A DNA stretch of 21,048 nucleotides from JBBTCJ01 sp038043285 (lineage in GTDB: Bacteria > Planctomycetota > Phycisphaerae > UBA1845), in contig JBBTCJ010000042.1 of the NCBI GenBank assembly GCA_038043285.1, positions 1-21,048 on the forward strand, read 5' to 3'. The translations under genes were made by a program, and so were the position numbers. Every line of letters begins with the position of its first letter. The first letter of the stretch is position 1. Below the pieces are notes generated by a model, which worked only from the letters and a program-made list of their open reading frames with translations, did not search any database and was not told the origin of the DNA. Shown one piece after another: positions 7,127 through 15,767 of the stretch.

Positions 7127-8749
7127 ATGTTCGAAAAACTCCAATTCATGCGACTCCGAACCGCTGAAAAAGCGCTTGGCAATGGTCGGCTGGATGAGGC
7201 CTATCGTCTGGCGTCGGCGGTCGACCTCAAAGACCAAAAGCGAGCCAGAGCGATCCTCGCGTCGCTGACGCCCTTGCTCCTCGAGCGAGCTCGCGAACAT
7301 TACCGCTCGGACCGTTTCACCGAAGCTCTGATGGATTTGGATCGAGCCGCAGCCGGCGGTACCCACAAGGAGGAGATTCAGGAGCTGCGGGGTTACGTTC
7401 GCGTCGTCGCAGCCGAGCAGGCCCGGCAGGATGCGTCCAAGTTTGAGCGGATCGCTGCCGCAGAGAAACGAATTGAACGCGGTTCCGTTGCCGCGGCAAG
7501 GAATATGCTCCAACGCGCCCCTGGGGACGATGTCGCCGCCCAGGCCGCCCTCCGTCGCGCCACCGAGCGAGCGGAGGAGGCACAGCAGGCGGTTGAGCAA
7601 GCCCAACGTCTTTGGGCCTCGGGTCAGACCAGCGCCGCTGTCGAGCGACTTCGCAAGGCCCGATCCCTCGACGCTCATCAAGAGAACCTCGCCGCCACAG
7701 AATCCTCGCTTTGTGAGCAGGTGATCGAGAGCGCCCGCCAGGCGTTCATCGAAGGGGTTGTCGGGCGGGCCGCCTCGGAGCTGGCCTGCCTTGGCGAACT
7801 GGGAAGGGACTTGCCCGCTCGCCGGGAGCTTTCCGACTTGCTGATCCTCGCCCGGGAAGCCGCCGATTTGCTGCGGAATCATTCGTACGCGGACGCTATG
7901 CGTAAGATGAGAGCGCTGTCACGTCGAATTCCGGCGGCCAAGTGGGCCGGCGCCGTCGTCGAGAACCTCCGACAAATCGAGGAACTCCAGACCTCGCTTG
8001 GGGCCGGCCCGCTGGGCGAAAGACTCGAGGCCTCGATCAACAGGCTGCCAACGACTCCGGCAGCTCGTGGCGAACGTTCTCCCGATGCCGGTCGACGACC
8101 CCGCCCGCTGGACGAAACCATGGCGCTTCCGGCAGGTTCATTCGGCGCCATTCCCGAACGGCTCTTGCTTCTGGTCGATGGCGGAGGAAGCTATCTGGTG
8201 CTCCGCGGCGACCAAGCCTCGATCGGTCGCGCGGCGTCGGACGTCCCGGCTGACGTTCCGCTTTTTGGCGACATCGCGGAGCGGCACGCCAACATCGCCC
8301 GCGTGGATGACGATTATTTTCTGTTCACCACCAAGGACGTGGAGGTCGCCGGCCGGCCGGCGCAACACGCCCTGCTGCGCGACGGAGACCGGGTCATGTT
8401 CGGTCGGAAGGCGAAGTTCACGTTTCGTTTTCCAACGCGCATGAGCCGCACCGCCGTGCTCGACCTCAGCGACACCACCAAGATGCCCAACGACGTGCGC
8501 CGAGTCGTCCTGTTCCACCAGCACGCAACGATCGGCAATGGGCCGACGTGCCATGTTTCGTGTCGTCACGCGGGTCCGGTGCTCGTTCTGTTTGAGCGCC
8601 AAGGCGGCCTGTGGATTCGGGCAAAAAGTGACGGGCACGTGGATACCGAGGCTAGGTCCATTCGGCTGGGGGAATCGATGGACGTCGCGGGCCTGACACT
8701 TGTGGTCAAGCCCTGGACGACGTCAGTGCCCGGGGCGAGGATCGCGTAA
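7127..8749 (+). CDS. Helical-repeat protein with two C-terminal FHA-like domains
   Basis: This 540-residue protein starts at ATG 7127, with GGAG 10 bases upstream; an upstream in-frame start at 7067 has weaker support. Residues about 1-300 are rich in Ala, Glu and Arg and look like continuous alpha-helical hairpins of TPR type (for example GRLDEAYRLASAV and YRSDRFTEALMDLDRA). A Pro/Arg-rich linker follows. Residues about 345-435 form an FHA domain with ASIGRAASD, then the ERHANI turn with His387 and DGDRVMFG. Residues about 458-530 look like a second, degenerate FHA-type sandwich (HATIGNGPTCHVS) lacking the canonical Arg. FHA domains bind phosphothreonine peptides. The Ser/Thr kinase gene starts 165 bases downstream in the same direction, which suggests this is its substrate or reader. 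No signal peptide is visible. Confidence 0.82.
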   Translation: MFEKLQFMRLRTAEKALGNGRLDEAYRLASAVDLKDQKRARAILASLTPLLLERAREHYRSDRFTEALMDLDRAAAGGTHKEEIQELRGYVRVVAAEQARQDASKFERIAAAEKRIERGSVAAARNMLQRAPGDDVAAQAALRRATERAEEAQQAVEQAQRLWASGQTSAAVERLRKARSLDAHQENLAATESSLCEQVIESARQAFIEGVVGRAASELACLGELGRDLPARRELSDLLILAREAADLLRNHSYADAMRKMRALSRRIPAAKWAGAVVENLRQIEELQTSLGAGPLGERLEASINRLPTTPAARGERSPDAGRRPRPLDETMALPAGSFGAIPERLLLLVDGGGSYLVLRGDQASIGRAASDVPADVPLFGDIAERHANIARVDDDYFLFTTKDVEVAGRPAQHALLRDGDRVMFGRKAKFTFRFPTRMSRTAVLDLSDTTKMPNDVRRVVLFHQHATIGNGPTCHVSCRHAGPVLVLFERQGGLWIRAKSDGHVDTEARSIRLGESMDVAGLTLVVKPWTTSVPGARIA

Positions 8750-8914
8750 GTACGGTACTTTCGACCAGCTTCGCGTACAGCAGACCCCCTCAAAGGCTGC
8801 GGGAAGGGCGCGGGCAAGGGGATCGAGGACCAAGTAGATGCCGACGCCCGCGGCTTTGTAGCGGGTGGCAAAGGCCTTGCCGCGGCTCAACTGCGGAATA
8901 CCAGGCGACGGACC

Positions 8915-11461
8915 ATGGCATATACGTTCAAACATGGCGATCGGCCGCTCGACGATTACACGATTCAACGTGCGATCGGACGAGGCGGATTTGGAGAGGT
9001 ATACTACGCGATCAGCGACGGAGGCCGCGAGGTCGCCCTCAAGTACCTCAAGGATAATCCGCAGGTCGAGTTGCGCGGCGTCAGCAACTGCATCAACCTC
9101 AAGAGTCCGCACCTGGTTTCGGTATTCGACGTTAAGAAGAACGCCCAGGATGAATATTTCATCATCATGGAATATTGCTCCGGACCGTCTCTGCGCGACC
9201 TGCTGCTGGCCGAGCCGAACGGGTTTTCTCCGGAAAAGGCCGCGTTTTTCGCCCGCGAGTTGGCCAAGGGACTCGCCTATCTCCACGATCGCGGCATCGT
9301 CCATCGGGATCTCAAGCCCGGCAATGTCTTTTTCGACGACGGGTACGTCAAGATCGGGGACTACGGCCTCAGCAAATTCATGTCCGTGTCCCGGCACAGC
9401 GCGCAGACGGCGAGCGTGGGCACGGTTCACTACATGGCCCCGGAGATCGGCAGCGGCAATTACTCCAAGGGCGTCGACATTTACGCCCTCGGCGTGATTC
9501 TTTACGAACTGCTCCTCGGCAAGGTTCCTTTCGAGGGTTCGACGATGGCCGAGGTGCTCATGAAGCACCTCACGGCGCAACCGGAGCTTGACGCGCTGCC
9601 GCATTCGTTCGGGCGCGTCATTCGCAAGGCCTTGCAGAAGGATCCCAAGGATCGCTACCAAACGGTTGACGAGATGTTGGACGACCTCCTCTCCGGGGAG
9701 GAGATCCAGAAGAGCCTTGCCGGATTCAGCACCAAGAGCTTGGAGGGCGCCGTCCGTGTTGGCGGACAGGACCGGACTGATTCTCCGGCGTTATCCCCGA
9801 ATCCGTTTCGCGGACCGATCGATGGACCGCCGCCGCTGCCCCGCTCGGCAGGACGACCAACCCCCGGCGATCATCACACGCCGCTGCCCGATCGTGTAGC
9901 AAAACGAGTCGATCGCATCTCTCGCAAGCTGGAAAACAAACTGGCCCGGCTGGCGGCGAAGCATGGCCGGGGGCACGCCCCCGCGCCCTCCACGCCGGTT
10001 GGCGACGAAGGTGGAGTTCCCTATGCCGTGCCGCTGCCGCCTGCCTCGTTGCGAGGAAAGCGCAATGCCCTGGTTGCCCTGCTCACGGCCGGATTCTCGG
10101 TTGCCTACGGCTTGCTGGTGGGGAACACAGTGCGGGCGGATCGGTTTCCGCCGGAGGAGTTCGGAGCCTCGGCGGGCATGCTCGTCGCAGCCATGTGCGG
10201 CGCGATTGCGTTGGGGCGCTTGGCCGGTGGTTGGTTTGCGGTGAAGGACGGACCCCAGTGGGCGGAGCGGTTGATTCGAGCGATTGTCGCTGCCCCGCTG
10301 TTGGCGATCGCTTGCGCCCCCATTCTTGATGCCAACGGCGATGCCGGGTTGGCCCTCTGGTTGGGGATGGTGATCGTCGCGGTCTTCGTCAACTGGCAGA
10401 AATCCATTGACCACGCGATGGAGGGACAAATCGGCTGGGGACCGATCTTCGGCGCCGCCATCGGCGGATTGATCGTCACGGCCATACTTGCGTCGATCCT
10501 GCATGTCAGACCATGGCCCGAACAGCTCATGTTCATCGCCGCGGGCGTTGCAGGAATCGCCTCCTTTATCGTCCAAGCTGCGGCAAGCTGGGGCCCGATG
10601 ACCCGACTTCGTTCGGGTACGACGCCGACCAACGTGGATGACGGGCGTCCCGGCGGCGATGCGACCGCGATTCCCCCAGGGGAATGGGAATCTCCTCGTC
10701 GCGCTGCCCAGCCGGCCCAGTCGGAACCGCAGGCCGCGCACCAAACCTCACGAGCAACCGGCGCCACGCCGGAGGCTATGGAATGGGCGCCCTATCCGAT
10801 CGGCAGGATCCCTCGTTGGGCGATCACTCGCATGTTCTGGGGCTTGATGGCGTTCGCGTTCATGGCCGGAACGGTCGTCACCTTCATTATTTCGCTGGTG
10901 GCCCGTGACATGACCTACCACGACGCGACCGCAGTGATCATCGGTTGCAGCGCCTCGGCCGCCATGATGTTGTTCGCGTTTCGCAAGACGTTCCCCTTTC
11001 GCCCGATCGGATTCTGGCGAGATTCATTCCGCCCGTTTCTGATCTCCATGTCGCTCTTCGGCATCGGTGGGACGATCACGGGCATTGCACGGGAATGGAA
11101 CCACCATGATTCCGACGACCTCTTCCGCTCGCACATCCAGGTGGTCAGTCGAGTGCAACAGCACGCCACTGCCCGGCTTGCCGAGGCCGAACAAGCCATT
11201 GCCATGCCGCGCGTTCCCAAGAGCCATCGCCCGCCCCGACCCCCCGAAACCCCCCTGGCGGTAGGGGAGCCTGAGCCGATCGAAGTCGATGTCGACGTTC
11301 CCAGGGCCTGCCTGAACGATGGAGCCAGGGCGTGCCTGATCTCCGGGTTGGTTGTCTCGTCGATCTCGTTTCTCTATCTCAACATGTTTACGGGTCGTCG
11401 CCCAAAATCAGCCGCGCCGTTTCTCACCGGCAACGCCCGACCCGACGCCGCGTCGGTGTAG
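8915..11461 (+). CDS. Membrane-anchored Ser/Thr protein kinase (PknB-like) with polytopic C-terminal region
   Basis: The protein has 848 residues. Residues 15-260 form a Hanks-type kinase: Gly-loop GRGGFGEV (22-29), ATP-binding Lys43 in VALKYLK, catalytic HRDLKPGN (130-137), DYG (149-151) in place of DFG, APE (175-177) and ALGVILYELLLGKVPF. The stretch between Lys43 and SPHLV is about ten residues shorter than in PknB, so helix C is short, with Glu52 the likely partner of Lys43. A Pro-rich linker follows (about 265-380), with a coiled-coil-like DRISRKLENKLARL segment. Then come about ten hydrophobic helices (near 384-404, 418-438, 455-495 as two, 508-530, 537-556, 638-662, 670-688, 706-724, 806-826), interrupted by a soluble loop at 557-637. 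Bacterial PknB kinases usually have one membrane helix, so this architecture is unusual. It lies between an FHA gene and an ECF sigma gene. All catalytic residues are present. Confidence 0.9.
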   Translation: MAYTFKHGDRPLDDYTIQRAIGRGGFGEVYYAISDGGREVALKYLKDNPQVELRGVSNCINLKSPHLVSVFDVKKNAQDEYFIIMEYCSGPSLRDLLLAEPNGFSPEKAAFFARELAKGLAYLHDRGIVHRDLKPGNVFFDDGYVKIGDYGLSKFMSVSRHSAQTASVGTVHYMAPEIGSGNYSKGVDIYALGVILYELLLGKVPFEGSTMAEVLMKHLTAQPELDALPHSFGRVIRKALQKDPKDRYQTVDEMLDDLLSGEEIQKSLAGFSTKSLEGAVRVGGQDRTDSPALSPNPFRGPIDGPPPLPRSAGRPTPGDHHTPLPDRVAKRVDRISRKLENKLARLAAKHGRGHAPAPSTPVGDEGGVPYAVPLPPASLRGKRNALVALLTAGFSVAYGLLVGNTVRADRFPPEEFGASAGMLVAAMCGAIALGRLAGGWFAVKDGPQWAERLIRAIVAAPLLAIACAPILDANGDAGLALWLGMVIVAVFVNWQKSIDHAMEGQIGWGPIFGAAIGGLIVTAILASILHVRPWPEQLMFIAAGVAGIASFIVQAAASWGPMTRLRSGTTPTNVDDGRPGGDATAIPPGEWESPRRAAQPAQSEPQAAHQTSRATGATPEAMEWAPYPIGRIPRWAITRMFWGLMAFAFMAGTVVTFIISLVARDMTYHDATAVIIGCSASAAMMLFAFRKTFPFRPIGFWRDSFRPFLISMSLFGIGGTITGIAREWNHHDSDDLFRSHIQVVSRVQQHATARLAEAEQAIAMPRVPKSHRPPRPPETPLAVGEPEPIEVDVDVPRACLNDGARACLISGLVVSSISFLYLNMFTGRRPKSAAPFLTGNARPDAASV

Positions 11462-11652
11462 TACGCACGAAAACACCGAGAGAATGCTCCGTTACCAACC
11501 GCGATCTTCAAGTCGCGCGGGGACGTCAGTACCGGCTCGCCAGGCAGACCCGTTTGGGCTGATCGGGTGATGCGGGTACGATAGGGGCGGATGGTTGGTG
11601 TCGTTCCGAGCGACCTCCCACCCGACCTGCTTTGCGGAGATGTCGCGTCCGT

Positions 11653-12540
11653 ATGGAAACCAGTCCCGGCGCGGATCAATTCCTGGTCGATCGAATACGC
11701 CAAGGCGATCAGTCGGCCTGGCGCGAGTTAATCGACCGCTTCACCGGTCGGCTCCTCGCGTTCGCTCGATCCCGCTGTTCCAGCCTCGCCGACGCGGAGG
11801 ATCTGGTTCAGGAATCCTTCGTTGGATTCCTTCAATCGCTTTCGCACTATGACCCGCAGCGCTCGCTGGAGACGTACCTGTTCACCATTCTCCGTTACAA
11901 ACTCTACGACCTCCTGCGGCAGCGCAAATCTACGGTCATCTCTGCGCCCGCCGACGCCGAGGATTGGTGGGACCGCGTTCTCCCCGGTTCCGAGGAGACG
12001 CCCAGCGGAATCGCCCTACAGGCGGAAGCCAAGTTCCACCAGGAATCGCTGCTTGCCGACCTGCTTCGACAACTGATTTACGAGTTGCGCGATCGAAATG
12101 CCTTCACCGATTTACAGGTCATCGAGCTGGTCTTTTACGCCGGTCGGCGGAATCTCGACGTGGCGGAGCTTCTGGAAATCGACCAGAAAGCTGTCGCGGG
12201 CATCAAGTTCCGCGCCATTCAAAAGCTCCAGAACTTTCTTGCCGAGCGCGATCCCCAAGCAGTCGCTTGCCTCGCTGACGCCGCCGCCGACGTGGCCGTC
12301 GCGCGAGTCTGGAAGGAGCAGCGCCTGACCTGCCTCAAGCGCAACACCCTCGGGGCGTATCTCCTCGGCGTCCTCGACGAACCCTGGCGAAGCTACACCC
12401 AGTTCCACCTCGACGTCGTCGGCTGCCCGATGTGCCTTGCCAACCTCACGGATATCCAGGCCGAGGAGGAGCAATGCGGCCCGACGGACACCGAAAGACT
12501 CTTCCAGTCCAGTGTGGGATTCCTGAAGCGGCCTGAGTGA
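11653..12540 (+). CDS. ECF-type RNA polymerase sigma factor with C-terminal Cys/His extension
   Basis: The protein has 295 residues from ATG 11653 (GGAG 13 bases upstream; a TTG at 11632 is less likely). Region 2 spans about 10-90 (DAEDLVQESFVGFLQSL, then LFTILRYKLYDLLRQRK), and region 4 about 132-198, ending in a helix-turn-helix (DVAELLEIDQKAVAGIKFRAIQKL). Ordinary ECF sigma factors end here, but this one continues for about 95 residues. The extension contains Cys227, then NTLGAYLLGVLD, then FHLDVVGCPMC with His252, Cys258 and Cys261. This resembles a zinc-finger anti-sigma motif, with His-x5-Cys-x2-Cys instead of the usual His-x3-Cys-x2-Cys. The domain may act as a built-in inhibitor or redox/zinc sensor. 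It follows the kinase gene by 191 bases in the same direction. ECF factors linked to Ser/Thr kinases are known in Planctomycetota. Confidence 0.88.
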   Translation: METSPGADQFLVDRIRQGDQSAWRELIDRFTGRLLAFARSRCSSLADAEDLVQESFVGFLQSLSHYDPQRSLETYLFTILRYKLYDLLRQRKSTVISAPADAEDWWDRVLPGSEETPSGIALQAEAKFHQESLLADLLRQLIYELRDRNAFTDLQVIELVFYAGRRNLDVAELLEIDQKAVAGIKFRAIQKLQNFLAERDPQAVACLADAAADVAVARVWKEQRLTCLKRNTLGAYLLGVLDEPWRSYTQFHLDVVGCPMCLANLTDIQAEEEQCGPTDTERLFQSSVGFLKRPE

Positions 12541-12684
12541 TACCAATCTCGATTCAGCCTGCCGATTGGCGAGCCGCCGGCGGGACGAACCTCCCATCAC
12601 GAACGCAACTTGCTCGCATGGGCGGAAAAAACGCAGCGTGACGGTCCTCTTTGTTCGGCGGTGAATTGCTTCGCAAACCACACG

Positions 12685-14355
12685 TCAAATCTTCAACTGA
12701 TCGCGCAGGTATTCCACACAGCGAGACTTGTCGATTCGGATCTGCGAGGCATCGTCGCGGTTTCGTACCGTGACTGTGCCGTCCTCCTTGCTTTGGCCGT
12801 CGATGGTGAAGCAGAACGGCGTGCCGGCCTCGTCCATGCGGGCGTAACGCTTGCCGATGGACTGCTTGGCGTCGTACTGACAGGTGTAGTGCTTGCGGAT
12901 TTCGCGGTAGATCGGCTCGGCGATCTCCGGCATGCCGTCCTTGGCGACCAGGGGGAACACCGCCGCCTTGATCGGCGCCAGCCGCGGGTGGAACTTCAAG
13001 AACTCCGGGCTGGCGCGGGATTCGTCGTAGGTGTAGGCCTCGCAAATCGTCGCCAGCGCGAAACGGTCCACGCCGGCGGAGGGTTCGATGACGTGGGGGA
13101 CGTACTTTTCCTTCGAGTCGTCGATGACGGCGAAGGCGTTCTCGTCGTTGCGCGAGAACTTGCCGTGCTGGTTGAGGTCGAAGGAGCCGCGATGGGCGAC
13201 GCCCTCCAACTCCTGCGGCTCGTCGGAGAAGGGAAACAGGTATTCGATGTCCGTGCACGCCCGGCTGTAGTGAGCCAGCTCCTTTTCGTCTTGCTGTCGG
13301 GGGCGGAGTCTTTCACTTCGGATGTTGAGCGATTCGTACCATCTGATCCGCAGATCGCGCCAGAATTCGTACCACTGCATCGACTCGTTGGGGTGGCAGA
13401 AGAACTCGATCTCCATCTGCTCAAACTCGCGCGAGCGGAAGGTATAGTTGCGCGGGTTGATCTCGTTGCGAAACGCCTTGCCCATCTGCGCGATGCCGAA
13501 GGGAATCTTCACCCGCGTGGAATCCATCACGTTCTTGAAATTGGCGAAGATGCCCTGGGCGGTTTCGGGACGAAGATACGCAAGGCTCGCCGCATCTTCC
13601 AGTGCGCCAACATGCGTTTGAAACATGAGGTTAAAGGAGCGTGGTTCTGTTAGGCAGTTTTCTTCTTTGCACGCTGGGCACTTTATCGGCAGAAACGGAG
13701 AAAACTCAGGATCAACACGTGAATTGACAGCAAAAACCATAGGTTTCACGAGCAGCTTTTGTTCCCGCGCGCTTAGCTGAGCCAATTCTATAGCTTCCGC
13801 GCTAGACGATGCGATTACGGTTTTCTCGAGTGGCGCAGCAGCCTTGCGCATCTCATACTCTATAGTCGAGAAAGGCTCTCTAACCAATCGGATATCTTGG
13901 ATGCTCTCGCGGTCTTCCTCGACAGCGCGAAATGCCTCAGCTAACGGGCGATTTGTGTCATCTCTCTCCGCACTTGGCTTGGCAATGCTCTCCGCATTGG
14001 CCCACGTAACTACCCAGACTTGGTCCGCGCGGAAGCGGGCCTTACACTTCTTACAATCCACCATCGGATCGGCGAACCCTGTTGCATGCCCGCTCGCCTC
14101 CCAAACCTTGGGATTCATGATGATCGAGCAATCGACGCCGACCATTTGAAACTCGCGCCCGCCCGGTCCCGTCGGCGGCGTCTGGACCATGTCCTTCCAC
14201 CAGGCCTCCTTGATGTTACGCTTGAGCTCGCAGCCCAGCGGGCCGTAGTCCCAGAAACCCCCGATGCCGCCGTAGATTTCGCTACTGCCGAAGATGAACC
14301 CGCGGCGGCGGCAGAGGGCGACGATTTTTTCCATCACTTCCGTGGCTGTGGACAT
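12685..14355 (-). CDS. glyQS: Glycyl-tRNA synthetase, class II (alpha2 type)
   Basis: The enzyme charges tRNA-Gly with glycine in the cytosol. The protein has 556 residues from ATG 14355 (CGGGAA about 8 bases upstream); the frame stays open to 14538, but homology begins at the MSTATEVMEKIVALCRRRGF segment. Motifs in order are YGPLGCELK (38-46), a zinc pair CKKC (101-104) with CPAC (226-229), LTEPRSFNLMFQT, RPETAQGIFANF, motif 2 FRNEINPRNYTFRSREFEQMEIEFF, motif 3 PSAGVDRFALA, and a C-terminal anticodon-binding domain starting near HPRLAPIKAAVFPLV. Between the two zinc pairs is an insertion of about 112 residues (112-223), longer than in compact bacterial forms. Its DNA (roughly 13690-14020) is near 50% GC, clearly below the flanks. 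Downstream of the sigma-70 gene in the same direction, but with a long gap. Confidence 0.95.
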   Translation of the reverse strand: MSTATEVMEKIVALCRRRGFIFGSSEIYGGIGGFWDYGPLGCELKRNIKEAWWKDMVQTPPTGPGGREFQMVGVDCSIIMNPKVWEASGHATGFADPMVDCKKCKARFRADQVWVVTWANAESIAKPSAERDDTNRPLAEAFRAVEEDRESIQDIRLVREPFSTIEYEMRKAAAPLEKTVIASSSAEAIELAQLSAREQKLLVKPMVFAVNSRVDPEFSPFLPIKCPACKEENCLTEPRSFNLMFQTHVGALEDAASLAYLRPETAQGIFANFKNVMDSTRVKIPFGIAQMGKAFRNEINPRNYTFRSREFEQMEIEFFCHPNESMQWYEFWRDLRIRWYESLNIRSERLRPRQQDEKELAHYSRACTDIEYLFPFSDEPQELEGVAHRGSFDLNQHGKFSRNDENAFAVIDDSKEKYVPHVIEPSAGVDRFALATICEAYTYDESRASPEFLKFHPRLAPIKAAVFPLVAKDGMPEIAEPIYREIRKHYTCQYDAKQSIGKRYARMDEAGTPFCFTIDGQSKEDGTVTVRNRDDASQIRIDKSRCVEYLRDQLKI

Positions 14356-14891
14356 TCGTGGTTCCCGTTGTTTCGTCGCATTCCACGCGACCGTACAAGT
14401 CATGCCCAAGACCGTGCCGCAGCGGCCTTCCTGGGAAGCAATCATGGCCCCCATGCGCTGGGCCCATGGGGCGTCGTTGGCACTCAAGCAACCCCGGCGG
14501 CTACGGGCCGCTTCCTGACGGTCGCGGTACGGATTCATAGTCGCCGATCACGCGGCTCCGCTCGCACGCCATAACGACCTAAACCAATAGCGACCCGCAC
14601 CGTCGACGGCGCGACCAGCGCCGTTGATGGCGAGAAGGTCGCGGCATCGTGGGCGGTTGTCAAGGCAACGGAAAGGAGCGCAGCCGTGACGCGGCGCCAA
14701 GGAAGTACCCTAACCAACGCGGGTTCACGCGGGCTGACCTTTGACGCTTCGCGTCAGGGGGAGCAGCTCGCAGTTGGGATCCGCGGCACGTTTCGGATCA
14801 GATCAACAATCACCAATGGGACCATCAAAATGCGCCCGCAGCCATACGGCTTCCGCTCTGCAACGGACGACCAATTCGGCGACCGTCCTGC
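14356..14891. other. Long intergenic region with hairpins, no convincing gene
   Basis: The 536 bases between the sigma-70 gene and the glycyl-tRNA synthetase gene hold no recognisable protein. Two hairpins stand out. One is CCCCATG/CATGGGG at 14449-14471, in the synthetase leader. The other is a 12-bp stem at 14601-14629 that pairs fully on the + strand only, with two G-U pairs. A + frame from GTG 14686 has a good AAGGAG but runs antisense into the sigma gene. Confidence 0.55.
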
Positions 14892-15746
14892 TTATTCGTC
14901 GACGAGATGTTCCTTGATCTTGCGCAGGGCTTCGCACTCGATCTGGCGCACGCGCTCGCGGGTGAGACGGATTTTCGTTCCGATCTCCTTGAGCGTCAGC
15001 GGATCGCCGCCGTCGAGGCCGTAACGCAACTTCAGAATCCTTGACTCACGCTCGTCCAGGGATTCCAGGAGGCCGACGATTCGCGTCGCCTGAGCTTCGT
15101 TAAACAGGATGTCCTCCGGCTGGAGAGTCCGCGGGTCCGCAATGGACTCGGTCAGCCCGACGCCGTTGACGCTCTCTGTGTCGTGCGTGGGCGTCGACAC
15201 CGCTTTCACCGCGTTGCGAATGTGGTTGACCTTGCTGACGCTCATTTCCAGGCGGTCGGCCAGCTCGTCAACGGTCGGTTGACGGCCTTCGGTTTCGATG
15301 AACTGCTCGCGGGATTCGCGGAAGCGCGAGATCATCTCCACCATGTAGGCCGGAATGTGGATTGGCTTGTCGCTGTTGATGAGGCTGCGCTTGATCGACT
15401 GCTTGATCCACCAGGATGCATAGGTGCTGAACCGCGTGTTTTGATCCGGGTCAAACCCTTCCACCGCGCGAATCAGTCCGAGGTTCCCCTCGTTGATGAG
15501 GTCGTTGAGCGAGGCCCCGCGCTTGGCGTACTTCTTGGCGATGTTGACCACCAGCCGCAGATTCGACTTGACCATCTGCTCGCGGGCAATGGCTGCGTCC
15601 GCCTCGGTGTGCTCCCGCTCAGCCAGACCCATCTTGCCCCGGGCGAAGCGCTCCGGGGCATGCTGTCCCTCACGCACAATGTTGGCCAACCGCTTCTCGT
15701 CATCGGCGCTGAGAAGGGGGGCGTCGTTGATCTGACGCAGGTACAC
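14892..15746 (-). CDS. Sigma-70 family RNA polymerase sigma factor (primary or SigA-like, short N-terminus)
   Basis: This sigma factor directs RNA polymerase to -35/-10 promoters. From GTG 15746 it has 284 residues. Region 1.2 is YLRQINDAPLLSADDEKRLA, and region 2 is LRLVVNIAKKYAKRGASLNDLINEGNLGLIRAVEGFDP with FSTYASWWIKQSIKRSL. Region 3 includes PIHIPAYMVEMISRF, and region 4 is LDERESRILKLRYGLDG with LTLKEIGTKIRLTRERVRQIECEALRKI. It lacks region 1.1 and is much shorter than enterobacterial RpoD, as in many Planctomycetota. GTG 15746 is the first ordinary start codon, but it cuts into region 1.2 and has no ribosome-binding site. An AGGAGGTG lies 7 bases before an in-frame ATC at 15770, so the protein probably starts there, adding IAVDTGLQ (292 residues). 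An in-frame stop at 15785 rules out starts further upstream. Confidence 0.93.
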   Translation of the reverse strand: MYLRQINDAPLLSADDEKRLANIVREGQHAPERFARGKMGLAEREHTEADAAIAREQMVKSNLRLVVNIAKKYAKRGASLNDLINEGNLGLIRAVEGFDPDQNTRFSTYASWWIKQSIKRSLINSDKPIHIPAYMVEMISRFRESREQFIETEGRQPTVDELADRLEMSVSKVNHIRNAVKAVSTPTHDTESVNGVGLTESIADPRTLQPEDILFNEAQATRIVGLLESLDERESRILKLRYGLDGGDPLTLKEIGTKIRLTRERVRQIECEALRKIKEHLVDE

Positions 15747-15767
15747 CTGAAGTCCGGTGTCGACGGC

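Noticed and set aside
9791..10744. 317-codon minus frame opposite the kinase gene
   Set aside because: Arg/Gly/Gln-rich shadow of the linker and membrane region; no ribosome-binding site or domain.
12610..13653. 347-codon + frame opposite glycyl-tRNA synthetase
   Set aside because: Antisense to synthetase motifs 2 and 3; Val/Leu/Arg-rich shadow.
14356..14480. T-box-like leader upstream of glycyl-tRNA synthetase
   Set aside because: There is a hairpin at 14449-14471, but no T-box consensus and no terminator/antiterminator pair; T-boxes are also not expected in this group.
14356..14538. N-terminal extension of glycyl-tRNA synthetase to 14538
   Set aside because: The extra 61 residues have no synthetase similarity, and ATG 14355 begins the conserved N-terminus with a plausible ribosome-binding site.
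14686..15024. 112-codon + frame with a good AAGGAG 7 bases before its GTG
   Set aside because: It runs about 130 bases antisense into the sigma-70 coding region, matches no family, and its second half is a shadow of region 4.
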